This document shows, one piece after another, positions 5,500 to 5,517 of a stretch of DNA of 5,517 nucleotides. The stretch covers positions 1 to 5,517 of the forward strand of contig JAVMKL010000110.1 in assembly GCA_031732875.1 (NCBI GenBank), written 5' to 3'. The DNA is from JAVMKJ01 sp031732875 (GTDB lineage Bacteria > Pseudomonadota > Gammaproteobacteria > Competibacterales > Competibacteraceae). The position numbers and the translations under genes are program-made. Within the stretch, counting starts at the first letter, position 1. Each line of letters begins with the position of its first letter. The notes beneath the pieces are model-generated. The model worked only from the letters and a program-made list of their open reading frames with translations. It was not told where the DNA came from and searched no databases.

Positions 5500-5517
5500 A
5501 TAGAATGCCACGCAGCG
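5469..5517 (+). mobile_element. Probable tip of an insertion sequence (partial, runs off the right edge)
   Basis: At about 5465-5470 the nucleotidyltransferase loses similarity to its family. The following bases contain TGGACC twice (5470-5475 and 5484-5489, 14-base period). An AGGGG (5490-5494) then lies ten bases before ATG 5505, which begins an open frame MPRS that reaches the window edge. TGGACC-like ends with a transposase ATG a few tens of bases inside are common in IS3- and IS481-type elements. The repeats and ATG are seen; the IS identity is inferred, and neither the other end nor a target duplication is visible. Confidence 0.4.
5505..5517 (+). CDS. Possible 5' end of a transposase gene (four codons visible)
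   Basis: ATG at 5505 follows AGGGG by ten bases and reads MPRS before the edge. Several IS3-family OrfA proteins start with MPR or a similar basic sequence, but four residues prove nothing. The call rests on its place just inside the presumed IS end. Confidence 0.2.

Noticed and set aside
1..5517. CRISPR arrays, tRNA or rRNA genes
   Set aside because: No regularly spaced repeats, tRNA cloverleaf signals or rRNA-like sequence were noticed on either strand; this was by reading, not by a program.

Overview
The window looks like chromosomal DNA of a GC-rich gammaproteobacterium. The main support is UvrA, which follows the enterobacterial-type protein nearly end to end, with few gaps. GC-rich third codon positions and a clade-3 type catalase fit this. 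I cannot name genus or species; the nucleotidyltransferase module at the right is of a kind scattered among environmental Gammaproteobacteria and cyanobacteria.

Layout, left to right. (1) Positions 1-57 hold the first 19 codons of an unidentified minus-strand gene behind a perfect AGGAGG. (2) Positions 58-240 are non-coding, with a strong GC hairpin (191-219) just past the catalase stop. (3) A complete monofunctional haem catalase gene lies on the minus strand (241-1698). (4) A divergent intergenic region (1699-2069) separates it from uvrA. It contains an AT-rich promoter island, a perfect ATAG-N7-CTAT palindrome resembling an OxyR half-operator, two hairpins, and two small ORFs, one ahead of each flanking gene. 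The one ahead of the catalase has its own Shine-Dalgarno and overlaps the catalase start. (5) A complete uvrA (2070-4901, plus strand) encodes the damage-recognition ATPase of nucleotide excision repair. (6) A two-gene module follows: a 63-residue basic protein (4971-5162) overlapped by 56 nt by a MNT-type nucleotidyltransferase (5107-5499). The latter's C-terminus appears to be replaced by foreign sequence. (7) The last ~50 bases carry a repeated TGGACC motif and an ATG with a modest SD, and look like the tip of an insertion sequence that entered the nucleotidyltransferase gene.

Catalase and UvrA are both stress-protection functions: the first removes hydrogen peroxide, the second starts repair of bulky DNA lesions. 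They are transcribed divergently from one shared region, but nothing shows co-regulation, and I saw no LexA box before uvrA. The most interesting parts are the upstream ORF/operator arrangement of the catalase gene and the small-protein/nucleotidyltransferase pair with its likely IS junction. I see no clearly new large system; the pair at the right is the nearest candidate.
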